From assembly GCA_022750205.1 (NCBI GenBank), contig JAKIWD010000007.1, positions 1 through 38,391 of the forward strand: DNA of 38,391 bases. Direction: 5' to 3'. This document shows, piece after piece, positions 8,456-17,777 of the stretch; the stretch's first letter is position 1; every line of letters begins with the position of its first letter. Both the position numbers and the translations under genes were made by a program. The notes under the pieces were generated by a model. That model saw only the letters and a program-made list of their open reading frames with translations. It made no database searches and was not told the DNA's origin. This DNA comes from Thermoplasmata archaeon. GTDB lineage: Archaea; Thermoplasmatota; Thermoplasmata; Lutacidiplasmatales; UBA184.

Positions 8456-10030
8456 TTGATTTCCCCCGCCCCTGTGCGTTCGACCGTGCAAGGCGGTTCA
8501 CCCGCGGCCGCCGATCCCATCGCGCCCGTCCTGGAGGCGCTGGCGGAAACGGGAGCGATCGGGTCGACCATCCGACAGCTCGCCGGGCGCATCGACCGGC
8601 CGGTGGACGCGGTCTCGCGCAGTCTGGCGGGCCTCTCCCGAGATGGGCGCGTGCTCCGGATCGGACGTGGCCTGTGGATCCTGTCGGATTTCGAACAACT
8701 CGATACCCGCGACGATTTCGTGCATCCCGGCGAGTACGTCGAACGCTTCGCCCGGGAAGGCGGGGTTCCGCTCACGCAATACCAGGGTCCCATCACGTTC
8801 ACCGCCAACGAATCGCTCCCGGTCCACCGCTGGTGGCCGTACGTCCAGGGCTTCTCGGCGGAATTCGTGTCGGGGCTGCTCTCCCGGAACCCGCTCCCGG
8901 AGGGCGCAAGCGTGCTCGACCCGTTCGCCGGCAGCGGAACGACGCTGGTCGAGGCCCGCCGCGCGGGATATCGCGCCATCGGAACCGAGCTGCTCGAACC
9001 CGCCGCCCTCGCGGCCCGGGTGAAGACGGATTTCGAACTCGACCCGGACGCGCTGCGGGTCGTGGCCCGGCGCACGGCGGCCGCGGCACGTCGACGGTCG
9101 CCCGGCACTCCCCCCTTCCTTCGTGAGACACCCCGCCATTTCGCCGTGAGCACCCTCGCCGACCTGACCCGCTTACGCGACGCGCTGCCGACCCGGGCGT
9201 CGTCGACCACCGAGGCGCTCCGGGTGGCGTTCGGCCGGATCCTCGTGCCGGTCAGCAACCTGCGGCGCTCGCCCTGCCTCGGATATGACATCACGCCCAA
9301 GTCCGGGACGATCGACGTGTTCGACGCCTTCCTCGCCGCCACCGATGCGATGGTCGAGGATCTCCGGACCCTGAAGGCGGAACAAGCGGGCTGGGGCCCG
9401 CGGGCCAGCGTCCGCGTCGCGGACGCTCGGCACCTCGACCTACCGGCCAGCTCGATCGCCCGAGCGATCACGAGCCCGCCGTACGTCAACGGGATGGACT
9501 ACGTGATGAACTACAAACTCGACCTGGCGTGGTTGGGCTACGCGCACTCGTACGCCGACCTCGCCCGCTTGAGGAGTGCGCTCGTGGCCTGCGACAACCT
9601 CCCGCGAGAGGCGGTCGGGGCCTACCTCGGGACCGAGCATACCCCGGACGGTTGGCTTCCCCCGATCCTCCGCGAGATCCGGGGCAACGTTCGCCGGAAG
9701 GGTTCGTACCGGCGCAACGACATGCACGGCGTCGTCCACCGCTACTTCACGGATCTGGTCCCCGTGCTGCAGGGGGTGTTGAGGGCCCTGGTCCCCGGCG
9801 GTCAGTTCGTGGTCGTGGTCGGGGATTCGCTCCTCGCGGGTACGTACGTACCGGGCGATCTGATCCTCGCACGACTCGGGGTGTCGGCCGGTTTCTCGGT
9901 GAAGTCGGTCGAGGTGGCCCGCATACGCCGCTCCGGACAACGGCGAAGCTTCCGATTGCGCGAGACGATCGTCACGCTCGAAAAACCGGGGCGTGCGCGC
10001 CGGTCGAAGGCTCGCCCTCACGACGCATAG
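8456..10030 (+). CDS. DNA N4-cytosine/N6-adenine methyltransferase with N-terminal winged-helix segment
   Basis: SAM motif VLDPFAGSGTTLVEARRAGYRAIGTEL and catalytic AITSPPYVNGMDYVMNYKLDLAWLGY; N-term SPAP...TGAIGSTIRQLAGRIDRPVDAVSRSLAGLSRDGRVLRIGRGLWIL is wHTH-like. Start is TTG 8456 or GTG 8474. Confidence 0.85.
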   Translation: MISPAPVRSTVQGGSPAAADPIAPVLEALAETGAIGSTIRQLAGRIDRPVDAVSRSLAGLSRDGRVLRIGRGLWILSDFEQLDTRDDFVHPGEYVERFAREGGVPLTQYQGPITFTANESLPVHRWWPYVQGFSAEFVSGLLSRNPLPEGASVLDPFAGSGTTLVEARRAGYRAIGTELLEPAALAARVKTDFELDPDALRVVARRTAAAARRRSPGTPPFLRETPRHFAVSTLADLTRLRDALPTRASSTTEALRVAFGRILVPVSNLRRSPCLGYDITPKSGTIDVFDAFLAATDAMVEDLRTLKAEQAGWGPRASVRVADARHLDLPASSIARAITSPPYVNGMDYVMNYKLDLAWLGYAHSYADLARLRSALVACDNLPREAVGAYLGTEHTPDGWLPPILREIRGNVRRKGSYRRNDMHGVVHRYFTDLVPVLQGVLRALVPGGQFVVVVGDSLLAGTYVPGDLILARLGVSAGFSVKSVEVARIRRSGQRRSFRLRETIVTLEKPGRARRSKARPHDA

Positions 10031-10063
10031 CTTCAAGCTCGCGACCGCCGCTTCCCCCGGACC

Positions 10064-10360
10064 ATGTTCTGTCCGGCGTGCGGGAGGGGCTTGACCTCTC
10101 CGTCGCGGACCCCGGTTCCCTATCCGATGCACGTGTGCGCCACCGACGGGATCGTGTACGATCAGCAGCGGGGCCAGTGGTACGGGCTGCCGGAGATCAA
10201 GGAGCGGCTCTGCTGCCCGGCCTGCGGCAGCGCCATGGAGTTCGAGCCCAAGGGCGGCACCCCGCGCGTGTTCTTCTGTTACCAGTGCGGCACGACGTAC
10301 GACAAGAATCGCGGGTCGTGGTACGGCATCGCGTTCCACGTGCCGGGTTCCGCGCCGTAG
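10064..10360 (+). CDS. Duplicated zinc-ribbon protein
   Basis: CPACG...CATDGIVYDQQRGQWYG followed by CPACGSAMEFEPKGGTPRVFFCYQCGTTYDKNRGSWYG: internal repeat. Confidence 0.75.
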   Translation: MFCPACGRGLTSPSRTPVPYPMHVCATDGIVYDQQRGQWYGLPEIKERLCCPACGSAMEFEPKGGTPRVFFCYQCGTTYDKNRGSWYGIAFHVPGSAP

Positions 10361-10429
10361 CGCGCGTGCCCTTGGACGCAAACGCTTACGTGCCGGAGGT
10401 GGCGTCATTGACTTTCCCGAGGCGTATTC

Positions 10430-11173
10430 ATGCCGGACGCAGACGTTTCGCCCTTCCCCGAACCGCTCGTCGCCATCGTCTTTGACCTTGACGGCACGCT
10501 GGTGCTGAGCCACCACGACTTCGGTCGTATGTGGGGCGAGGCGATCCGGGTCGCCGAGAAGCATGGGGTCTTTCCCGGACGACTTTCCGCCACGCAGCCG
10601 ATCGCGCGCATCATGGACCAGGCCCGCACGGAGCTCGAGGCACAGAACGTGCCCGAGGGGACCATCTTCCGCATGGAGGCCGAGGTCCACGCGCTCGTCG
10701 ATCGGATCGAGCTCGAGGCGCTTCCGGGGACGATCTCCCGCCCGCATGCGGCGCGCCTGCTGGCCGCGCTCGCGGGGCGAGGGTACCGGCTCGCCATCCT
10801 GACCCGCAGTTGCGAGGCGTTCTGTCGCGGCGCGCTGTTCCAGACCGGCCTGCTCGACTACTTCCCGAACCTTAGGTCCCGGAGCGCGCCGGGTCCGGCC
10901 AAGCCCTCCCCCGAGGCCCTGCTGCTCCTCCTCACCGAGATGGAAGTGCCCGCGGCGCGGGCGCTGTTCGTGGGGGACCACGCGCTCGATGCCGAATGTG
11001 CTACGCGCGCACGGGTGACGTTTGCCGGGGTTCTCCCGGACCCGACCGAACCCTCGGACATGACCGCCGAAAAGTTCCGCGCTGCCGGCGCCGTCGCCAC
11101 CGCGACCGACCTGGCGGATCTGGGTCGCCTGCTCCGGGTCCTGCCCGAGCCGGCGATGGCCCGACCCGCGTAG
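10430..11173 (+). CDS. HAD-superfamily hydrolase (phosphoglycolate phosphatase-like)
   Basis: VAIVFDLDGTLVLSHHDF (motif I), LAILTRSCEAF (motif II), PGPAKPSPEALLLLL and LFVGDHALDAECATRARV (motifs III/IV). Confidence 0.9.
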   Translation: MPDADVSPFPEPLVAIVFDLDGTLVLSHHDFGRMWGEAIRVAEKHGVFPGRLSATQPIARIMDQARTELEAQNVPEGTIFRMEAEVHALVDRIELEALPGTISRPHAARLLAALAGRGYRLAILTRSCEAFCRGALFQTGLLDYFPNLRSRSAPGPAKPSPEALLLLLTEMEVPAARALFVGDHALDAECATRARVTFAGVLPDPTEPSDMTAEKFRAAGAVATATDLADLGRLLRVLPEPAMARPA

Positions 11174-11179
11174 GAACGC

Positions 11180-12175
11180 TCAGAGGAAATCCGCGTACGC
11201 GTGGATCACCGCGCGCTCGGCCGAGGCCCACGCTTCGGGGATCTGGTTCCAGCCGCTCTTGAGGTCCCCGACGACGTAGAGGTGCGGGATCGACGTGCCG
11301 GTCTCGGCCGACAGGGCCTGCGAGTCGTCGTCCACGGCGACGTAGCCTTCGGGGTCGAGCCGGGCGCCCAAGGCGAGGGGGAGCCGGGTGTTCCGCTCGT
11401 ACCAGCCGAGGCCCGAGAATCCGCGATCGTACTGCCGCGACGACCCGTCGGCGAAGCGGACGACGAACGTTCTCTCCTTGATCCCGTCGTAGGCGGTGAT
11501 CGCCGGTTCGAACGACGAGATGTGATGCGTCGCGAGTTCCGCGGTCAGGGCGGTCCGCCGGTCCGGGTCCGAGCCTGCGAGCAGCGGGTGACCGGAGGTG
11601 AGGATCTCGACGGATTTCGGTTCGTAGTGCAGGATCTCGAGGGCGAGCTCCGCGGCGTACGCGTCGTGCCCGAGGACCGCGACCGACTTTCCGGTCAGGT
11701 CGTGGCCGTCGCACAGGATGCAGAAATCGACAAGGGCGAAGTTCGCCCAGGGGAAGATCGCGTCGATGGCCCCGCCGATCTCCGGCATTCGGTCCACGAC
11801 CCCCATCGCGAGGATCAGCGCGCGGCCGCGGACCGACTTCGGCTGCTTGAGCCAATCAAAGTCGATACGGAACCCTCCGTCGACGCGCTCGGCCTTCGTG
11901 ACCTCCGAGGGGGTGACGTAGGTGATCCGGTCGTCGTGCGCCCGCACCTGCGTGATCTGGAGATCGAGCAGCTTGTGGCCCGAGATCCCGTCGGGAAAGC
12001 CCGGGATGTTGTCCATGCGCGGCGAGTAATACGAACGGCTGAACTTCGGTCCGCGATCGACCAGAAGGGCGGTGTGGTGGAGCAGGGCGGCCTTCAGGGC
12101 CGCCTGCAATCCGGCGTGACCGCCCCCGACGATCACGAAGTCGTACTGCTCGGCGATCCGCGGAAAGCCGACCAC
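11180..12175 (-). CDS. Thioredoxin-reductase-like FAD/NAD(P)-dependent oxidoreductase
   Basis: YDFVIVGGGHAGLQAALKAALL; ALVDFCILCDGHDLTGKSVAVLGHDAYAAELAL (CxxC plus second dinucleotide fold); GTSIPHLYVVGDLKSGWNQIPEAWASAERAV. GTG start 12175 inferred. Confidence 0.85.
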   Translation of the reverse strand: MVGFPRIAEQYDFVIVGGGHAGLQAALKAALLHHTALLVDRGPKFSRSYYSPRMDNIPGFPDGISGHKLLDLQITQVRAHDDRITYVTPSEVTKAERVDGGFRIDFDWLKQPKSVRGRALILAMGVVDRMPEIGGAIDAIFPWANFALVDFCILCDGHDLTGKSVAVLGHDAYAAELALEILHYEPKSVEILTSGHPLLAGSDPDRRTALTAELATHHISSFEPAITAYDGIKERTFVVRFADGSSRQYDRGFSGLGWYERNTRLPLALGARLDPEGYVAVDDDSQALSAETGTSIPHLYVVGDLKSGWNQIPEAWASAERAVIHAYADFL

Positions 12176-12329
12176 ACCGCCCCTAGTACCCTCGGGATTT
12201 GAGGCCTCGGCCGTCGAGGAGTCGGCGTCGAAAGGTCCGATTTCCGACACGCCGCGCGCCAATCGACTCCGCGCTGTCGTAAAGGTTAAGGGCCTCGCGC
12301 TGGGTCCTTGACCTTGGGTTCTTAGCCAG

Positions 12330-13475
12330 GTGCCGCGCGACCCAGTTCGGCCCGAACTGGCAGGGACGCTGCTGCTCGAGGACGGCACCCGTTTCGACGG
12401 CGCGGGGTTCGGCGCGCCCAGTTCCAAAGTGGGGGAGGTCGTCTTCACCACGGGGATGGTCGGCTACCCCGAATCGCTCACCGATCCGTCGTACCGGGGT
12501 CAGGTGCTGACCTTCACGTACCCGCTGCTGGGCAACTACGGCATCCCGCCCCAGAAGGCGCGCGACGAATTCGGCCTGCCGGCGTTCCTGGAGTCGGACG
12601 AGGTGCAAGTGCGCGGCGTCGTGGTACGGGGATTGACCCGCCCCAACCACTGGCACTCCGAGCGGACGCTCGACCGATGGCTCGCGGACGCCGGGGTGCC
12701 GGGGATCGTCGGGATCGACACGCGACGGCTGACCGAGCATCTCCGAAGCCGGGGCGTGGTGCGCGGGGTCCTCGAGGTGGGTCCGACCGACGATCGGCCG
12801 TCGACCGAAGAGCTCGCGGCCCGGATGCGTCGCGCCCCGCAGTACGGGGGCGAGAACTTCATGCCGGAGGTCGCGCCGCGTACGCCCACGCTCTACCCGG
12901 CCGGCCGCGGCCCCCTCGTCGCCGTGCTGGACTGCGGGATCAAGGCGAGCATCCTGCGGGCACTGCTGTCCCGGCAGCTCTCGGTCCTTCGCCTCCCGTT
13001 CGACCACGAGGTCCCCGATCGGTGGGAGGGACGCAAGGTCGCCGGATTGCTCGTGGGCAACGGACCCGGCGACCCGGAGATCCTCCAACCGACGGTCGAG
13101 GAACTGCGTCGGCCCTCGACGCGCGCCCTCCCCACCCTGGGGATCTGTCTCGGCCACCAGCTCGTGAGTCTGGCACGGGGCGCGACGACGTTCAAGCTGA
13201 AGTACGGCCACCGCGGACAGAACAAGACCGTCTGCTTCCCCGACGGGCGGGCCCTCATCGTCAGCGAGAACCACGGCTACGCGGTGGACCCGACGTCGCT
13301 CAAGTCGACCGGCCTCAAGCCGTGGGCGACGAACCCGGACGACGGGACGCTCGAAGGCGTGCGCGATACGCGCGGTCGGCTGCTCGCCCTCCAAGGCCAC
13401 CCCGAGGGCCACCCCGGTCCCCAGGAGGCCGGGTTCGTCTTCGACCTGTTCGCCCGCAAGGTGAGGAAGGCCTAG
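12330..13475 (+). CDS. carA: Carbamoyl-phosphate synthase small subunit
   Basis: LLLEDGTRFDGAGFGAPSSKVGEVVFTTGMVGYPESLTDPSYRGQVLTFTYPLLGNYG; glutaminase LGICLGHQLVSLARGATTFKLKYGHRGQN. Confidence 0.97.
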   Translation: MPRDPVRPELAGTLLLEDGTRFDGAGFGAPSSKVGEVVFTTGMVGYPESLTDPSYRGQVLTFTYPLLGNYGIPPQKARDEFGLPAFLESDEVQVRGVVVRGLTRPNHWHSERTLDRWLADAGVPGIVGIDTRRLTEHLRSRGVVRGVLEVGPTDDRPSTEELAARMRRAPQYGGENFMPEVAPRTPTLYPAGRGPLVAVLDCGIKASILRALLSRQLSVLRLPFDHEVPDRWEGRKVAGLLVGNGPGDPEILQPTVEELRRPSTRALPTLGICLGHQLVSLARGATTFKLKYGHRGQNKTVCFPDGRALIVSENHGYAVDPTSLKSTGLKPWATNPDDGTLEGVRDTRGRLLALQGHPEGHPGPQEAGFVFDLFARKVRKA

Positions 13476-13476
13476 G

Positions 13477-16400
13477 ATGGTGGCCGACCACTTCGACAAG
13501 ATCGTCGTCCTCGGTTCCGGGGCGCTGAAGATCGGCGAGGCCGGCGAGTTCGACTACTCCGGCAGCCAGTGCCTCAAGGCGCTCGCCGAGGAGGGCATCT
13601 ACGCCGTCGTCGTCAATCCCAACATCGCGACGCTCCAGACCGACCCGCTGGCGCACGGCCGGGTGTACTTCCAGCCCCTGACCCCGGAGTTCGTCCTCCC
13701 GATCCTCGAGGCGGAGCGTCCGGACGGAGTGCTGCTCTCCTTCGGCGGCCAGACCGCGCTCAACTGCGGCATCGGGCTCGCCGACCGGGGCGCGTTCCGA
13801 AAAGTGGGGGCCAAGGTGCTCGGCACCCCGCTGTGGGGGATCCGCGCGACCGAGGACCGGGCGAAGTTCGTCGCGGCGATGGCCCGGGCCAAGGTGCCGA
13901 CGCTACCGAGCCACGCCGTCTATTCGATCGACGAAGCCCAAGAGGCCGCCCAGGAGCTCGGCTTCCCGGTGATGGTGCGGGTGGCGTTCACCCTCGGGGG
14001 CAAGGGCGGCGGCGTCGCCCACTGCGCCGCCCAGTTGAACGAGGTCGCCGCCCACGGGCTGCGCCAGAGTCCGGTCGGCCAGATCCTGCTGGAACGGTAC
14101 GTCGGATCGTTCAAGCAGCTGGAGTACGAGGTCGTCCGCGACCGCAAGGCGAACGCGCTGACCGTCTGCAACATGGAGAACGTGCTCTCGATGCGCGTCC
14201 ACACCGGCGACAACATCGTCATCGCGCCGAGCCAAACGCTCACCGACGCCGAGTACCAGATGCTCCGCCAGGCCGCGCTGCGCGCGGTCGACGCCGTCGG
14301 CGTCGTCGGGGAGTGCAACATCCAGTTCTGCCTCAACCCGGAGAACGACGAGTACTACGCGATCGAGATCAACGCACGGCTGTCCCGTTCGAGCGCCCTC
14401 GCGAGCAAGGCGACGGGCTACCCGCTCGCGTACGTGGCGACGAAGCTCGCGCTGGGCTATACGCTTCCCGAGCTCAAGAATCGGATCACGGGCGTCACCA
14501 CCGCCTGCTTCGAGCCGGCGATGGACTACGTCGTCGTCAAGCTCCCCCGCTGGGACCTCGACAAGTTCGAACACGCCGACCGGCGGCTGGGCCCGTCGAT
14601 GAAGAGCGTCGGCGAGGTCATGGGGGTCGGCGCGTCGTTCCCCGAGGCGCTGCTCAAGGCCGTGCGGATGAGCGACCCGCGTGCGGAGCTCGTCCCCCCG
14701 ACCGACTGCCGTCCGCTCTCCGAGCTGCTGCCGCTGCTCGCCCGCCCGGAACCCGACATCCTCTACCGGGTCCTCGAGGCGTTGCGCTCGGGCGGGGACC
14801 CGGCCGAGATCGCCCGGATCACGTACATCGACCGGTGGTTCGTCGACGCCCTCGGGGAGGTCGAAGCCCTCCACCGCGCGCTGGGGGCGGTGACCGGCGG
14901 GACCCTGCCCCTGCCCCTCCTGCGTCAGGCCAAGGAGGTCGGTCTCTCCGACCGCGCGATCGCGCGGGCCGTTCGGCTCGACGAGGAGGAGGTCCGCCGC
15001 ACGCGCATCGAGGCGGACATCCGCCCGCGGATCCGGATGATCGACACGCTGGCCGGCGAATGGCCCTCCACGACGAACTACCTCTACCTCACCTACCGCG
15101 CCGACGCCGACGACGTCCAGCCCTGCCCGCCGGGGAGCGTCCTGGTGCTCGGGGCCGGACCGTACCGCATCGGCTCGAGCGTCGAGTTCGACTGGTCAAC
15201 GATGAACCTGGTCGACGGACTGCGTGCCGAGGGGATTCCCACCGTCGCGCTGCTCAACTCCAACCCCGAGACGGTCTCGACGGACTATGACCGGTCCGAC
15301 CGGCTCTACTTCGAGGAGATCACGCTCGAGCGGGTCCGGGACCTCTTCGAGTTCGAACAGTTCCGCGGCGTGGTCACCTGCGTCGGGAGCCAGCTCGCGC
15401 AGAACCTGACCCCGCTGCTCGCGATGTGCGGGATCCCCGTCCTCGGGACGGCCCCGGAGTCGATCCAGACCGCGGAGGACCGCGCCCGCTTCGCCCGCCT
15501 GCTGGAGAAGCTGTCGATCCCCCAACCGGCCTGGCGAGCCTTCACGACCGTCGAGGAGGCCGGCTCCTTCGCCGACGAGGTCGGTTATCCCGTGCTCGTC
15601 CGACCCTCGTTCGTCCTGAGCGGGCAGGCGATGCGGGTGATCCACGGGCAGCACGACCTCGCCCGGTTCCTCACCAACGCCGCCCGACTCTCCCCGGAGT
15701 ACCCCGTCGTCCTCACCAAGTTCATCGAAGGGGCCGACGAGGTCGAGCTCGATGCGATCTCCGATGGCCAGCAGGTGCTCGTCGGGGGCATCCTCGAGCA
15801 CGTCGAGCGGGCCGGCGTCCACTCCGGCGACGCGATCTTCTGCCTGCCGCCCCGTCACACGTCGCTGGCGGTCCAGGCGCAGCTGATCGCCGCCGCCGAG
15901 AAATTGGCGCGGTCGCTCCAGATCCGCGGCCCGTTCAACGTCCAGTTCCTGGTCAAGGACCAGGCGTACCAGATCATCGAGCTCAACCTGCGCGCCAGCC
16001 GTTCGCTGCCGTTCCTGACCAAGGCGACGGGCGTCCCGCTCCTGCGGGAGGCCGCCCGGGCGATGGTGGGCCGACCGCTGACCCGCTCGGGTCTGGCGCC
16101 GCTGCCCCCGCACCGCTGGGGCGTCAAGGTACCGCAGTTCTCCTTCCTCCAGCTCACCGGTGCGGACCCCATGCTCGGGGTCGAGATGCAATCGACCGGG
16201 GAGGTCGCCTGCTTCGGGCCGACGTTCTCCGACGCGTTCATCAAGGCCCTCGTCGCCACCGGAGTGCGTCTCGCGCCCGAGGGGGGCGTCGCCTTCCTTT
16301 CCGTGGGCGGGAGCGCCAACAAGGAAGCGCTGTTGCCGGTCGCGCAACGGCTCGCCGAGCTCGGTTACGGGCTCGCCGCCACGGAGGACACGGCCGCCTT

Positions 16401-16791
16401 CCTGGGCGCGCGGGGACTTCGGGGCGTGCAGGTCCTCCACAAGGTCAGCGAGCCGGACCGCCACCCGAACGTGCTCGAGACGCTGGATCGGGGCGGGATC
16501 GACCTGATGCTGAACATCCCGTCGTCCCTGACCCAAGAGAAGCTCGAACGCATGCTCGAGGACGAGTACATCCTGCGGCGGCGAGCGATCGAGCTCGGGT
16601 TGCCCCTGTTCACCAGCCTGGAGACGTTCCAAGCCTACCTGGAAGGGCTCGCGTGGCTGCGCGACCATCCGCTCACCGTCGATGCCCTCTACGGAAGTCC
16701 GGAGACGGCGTCGACCGATCCGGGGGCACCGGTCGCTCGCCCCGCTTCCGTGGTCCCCCGCCCCGCGCGACGTGGCCGTCGCCGCCGGTAA
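13477..16791 (+). CDS. carB: Carbamoyl-phosphate synthase large subunit
   Basis: 1104 aa; KIVVLGSGALKIGEAGEFDYSGSQCLKAL; LVLGAGPYRIGSSVEFDWSTMNLVDGLR; two ATP-grasp halves plus MGS-like C-term. Confidence 0.97.
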   Translation: MVADHFDKIVVLGSGALKIGEAGEFDYSGSQCLKALAEEGIYAVVVNPNIATLQTDPLAHGRVYFQPLTPEFVLPILEAERPDGVLLSFGGQTALNCGIGLADRGAFRKVGAKVLGTPLWGIRATEDRAKFVAAMARAKVPTLPSHAVYSIDEAQEAAQELGFPVMVRVAFTLGGKGGGVAHCAAQLNEVAAHGLRQSPVGQILLERYVGSFKQLEYEVVRDRKANALTVCNMENVLSMRVHTGDNIVIAPSQTLTDAEYQMLRQAALRAVDAVGVVGECNIQFCLNPENDEYYAIEINARLSRSSALASKATGYPLAYVATKLALGYTLPELKNRITGVTTACFEPAMDYVVVKLPRWDLDKFEHADRRLGPSMKSVGEVMGVGASFPEALLKAVRMSDPRAELVPPTDCRPLSELLPLLARPEPDILYRVLEALRSGGDPAEIARITYIDRWFVDALGEVEALHRALGAVTGGTLPLPLLRQAKEVGLSDRAIARAVRLDEEEVRRTRIEADIRPRIRMIDTLAGEWPSTTNYLYLTYRADADDVQPCPPGSVLVLGAGPYRIGSSVEFDWSTMNLVDGLRAEGIPTVALLNSNPETVSTDYDRSDRLYFEEITLERVRDLFEFEQFRGVVTCVGSQLAQNLTPLLAMCGIPVLGTAPESIQTAEDRARFARLLEKLSIPQPAWRAFTTVEEAGSFADEVGYPVLVRPSFVLSGQAMRVIHGQHDLARFLTNAARLSPEYPVVLTKFIEGADEVELDAISDGQQVLVGGILEHVERAGVHSGDAIFCLPPRHTSLAVQAQLIAAAEKLARSLQIRGPFNVQFLVKDQAYQIIELNLRASRSLPFLTKATGVPLLREAARAMVGRPLTRSGLAPLPPHRWGVKVPQFSFLQLTGADPMLGVEMQSTGEVACFGPTFSDAFIKALVATGVRLAPEGGVAFLSVGGSANKEALLPVAQRLAELGYGLAATEDTAAFLGARGLRGVQVLHKVSEPDRHPNVLETLDRGGIDLMLNIPSSLTQEKLERMLEDEYILRRRAIELGLPLFTSLETFQAYLEGLAWLRDHPLTVDALYGSPETASTDPGAPVARPASVVPRPARRGRRRR

Positions 16792-16934
16792 GCCCGCAGC
16801 GTTCCCCCGGCGCCGCCCGGCCCCGCTGCCCACGAGATGAGGGGCTCGACGAGGGCGGTGGTCGTCCACCCTATCACGGGTCGGTCCGAGAGGTTCTCGG
16901 CCCCACGTTGTCGAGTCGGGGGCCTCGCCGCCCG

Positions 16935-16952
16935 GGTGCCGTGGCGGGCACC
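16935..16952. other. Small perfect hairpin in the carB/AsnC convergent intergenic region
   Basis: GGTGCC-GTGGCG-GGCACC, 6-bp stem, 6-nt loop; no T-tract follows. Confidence 0.3.
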
Positions 16953-16959
16953 GTCGGGC

Positions 16960-17634
16960 TCAGAAGGGGAACTTGGTGGCCGAGTACTCCGGCACGAGCG
17001 TGCTGGTGTCGAGGACCTCGGGAACCCCGCGGATCCGCCCGGTGACGAAGTCGAGTATCTGGCGCTTGCCTCCCGACTTCTCGGAGAATTCGAGCACGAC
17101 GAACACATCCCAGTCGCCGGTCAGCAGGTGAAGCTCCTTGACCTCGGGCAGCCCGAGGAGCACGTCGCGGATCCGGTCCAGGTCGCCGCCGCGGACCTTG
17201 ATGTACGTGAAGGCGCGCTGGCCGACCATGTCGGCCGGCATCATCTCGCACAACCGCTCGTCGGTGAACGCCTCGGGTCCTTCCAGGCGGCGCTCAGCGG
17301 CGCCGACGAGCACGGGGAAGGCGGTCACGTTCCGCAGCCGTTCGGAGACGATCCGCTCGATCCGGCCGATCTTCGCGACGTCCACGACGCGTAGGGTGTA
17401 ACCTCGCCGGGAGGCGCACTCCTCGGCCATCGCGACGCAACGGGCCTGGTCGTCGGAGAGAAAATGGGCCTCCTCGCCGGCCCGCGAGGCGTCCGGGTCG
17501 GCGTGCGGCGGGTTCCCGACGTCGGCCGCGGGGTTGCCGCTGGAAGCGGTGGGGGCGGCGGGGCGATAGAAGCTGGTGACGACCTTCTTGCTCTGGACGA
17601 AGAGCGTGAGCTCTTTGGCAGCGGTGTCGGACAT
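16960..17634 (-). CDS. Thioredoxin/glutaredoxin-fold-like domain fused to Lrp/AsnC effector (RAM) domain
   Basis: N-term KELTLFVQSKKVV...RCVAMAEECASRRGYTLRVVDVAKIGRIERIVSERLRNVTAFPVLVGAAERRLEGPEAFTDERL; C-term VGQRAFTYIKVRGGDLDRIRDVLLGLPEVKELHLLTGDWDVFVVLEFSEKSGGKRQILDFVTGRIRGVPEVLDTSTLVPEY. Confidence 0.75.
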   Translation of the reverse strand: MSDTAAKELTLFVQSKKVVTSFYRPAAPTASSGNPAADVGNPPHADPDASRAGEEAHFLSDDQARCVAMAEECASRRGYTLRVVDVAKIGRIERIVSERLRNVTAFPVLVGAAERRLEGPEAFTDERLCEMMPADMVGQRAFTYIKVRGGDLDRIRDVLLGLPEVKELHLLTGDWDVFVVLEFSEKSGGKRQILDFVTGRIRGVPEVLDTSTLVPEYSATKFPF

Positions 17635-17660
17635 GAACGAGGCTCCGAAACGGGGGCCTT

Positions 17661-17668
17661 TATTTAAA
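17661..17668 (-). promoter_or_regulatory. TATA-like box for the 17634 minus gene
   Basis: TTTAAATA on the minus strand, about 30 nt upstream of the ATG. Confidence 0.6.
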
Positions 17669-17777
17669 CCGTGACCGGCGAACCGATCGGAAGCCGCCCC
17701 GGCCGCCCTATCGGGGGCCGGGGAGGCGGGAAGGAGTTGTACCTCGTGGAGCGGACGAGCCGCTCGCGCAACGGGGC

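Noticed and set aside
8456-10360. Restriction-modification or defence island
   Set aside because: Only the methyltransferase is present; neighbours are an unrelated hypothetical, a zinc ribbon and a HAD hydrolase, with no nuclease.
15196-16869. 557-aa minus-strand ORF (also 13903..14874, 22156..23475, 8332..9489 and 9440..10981)
   Set aside because: Antisense to carB, the DHH protein and the methyltransferase/HAD genes; no recognisable domain, coding strand is clearly the other one.
16791-16960. Hairpin as rho-independent terminator
   Set aside because: 6-bp stem without a T-tract on either strand; kept only as a low-confidence structural note.
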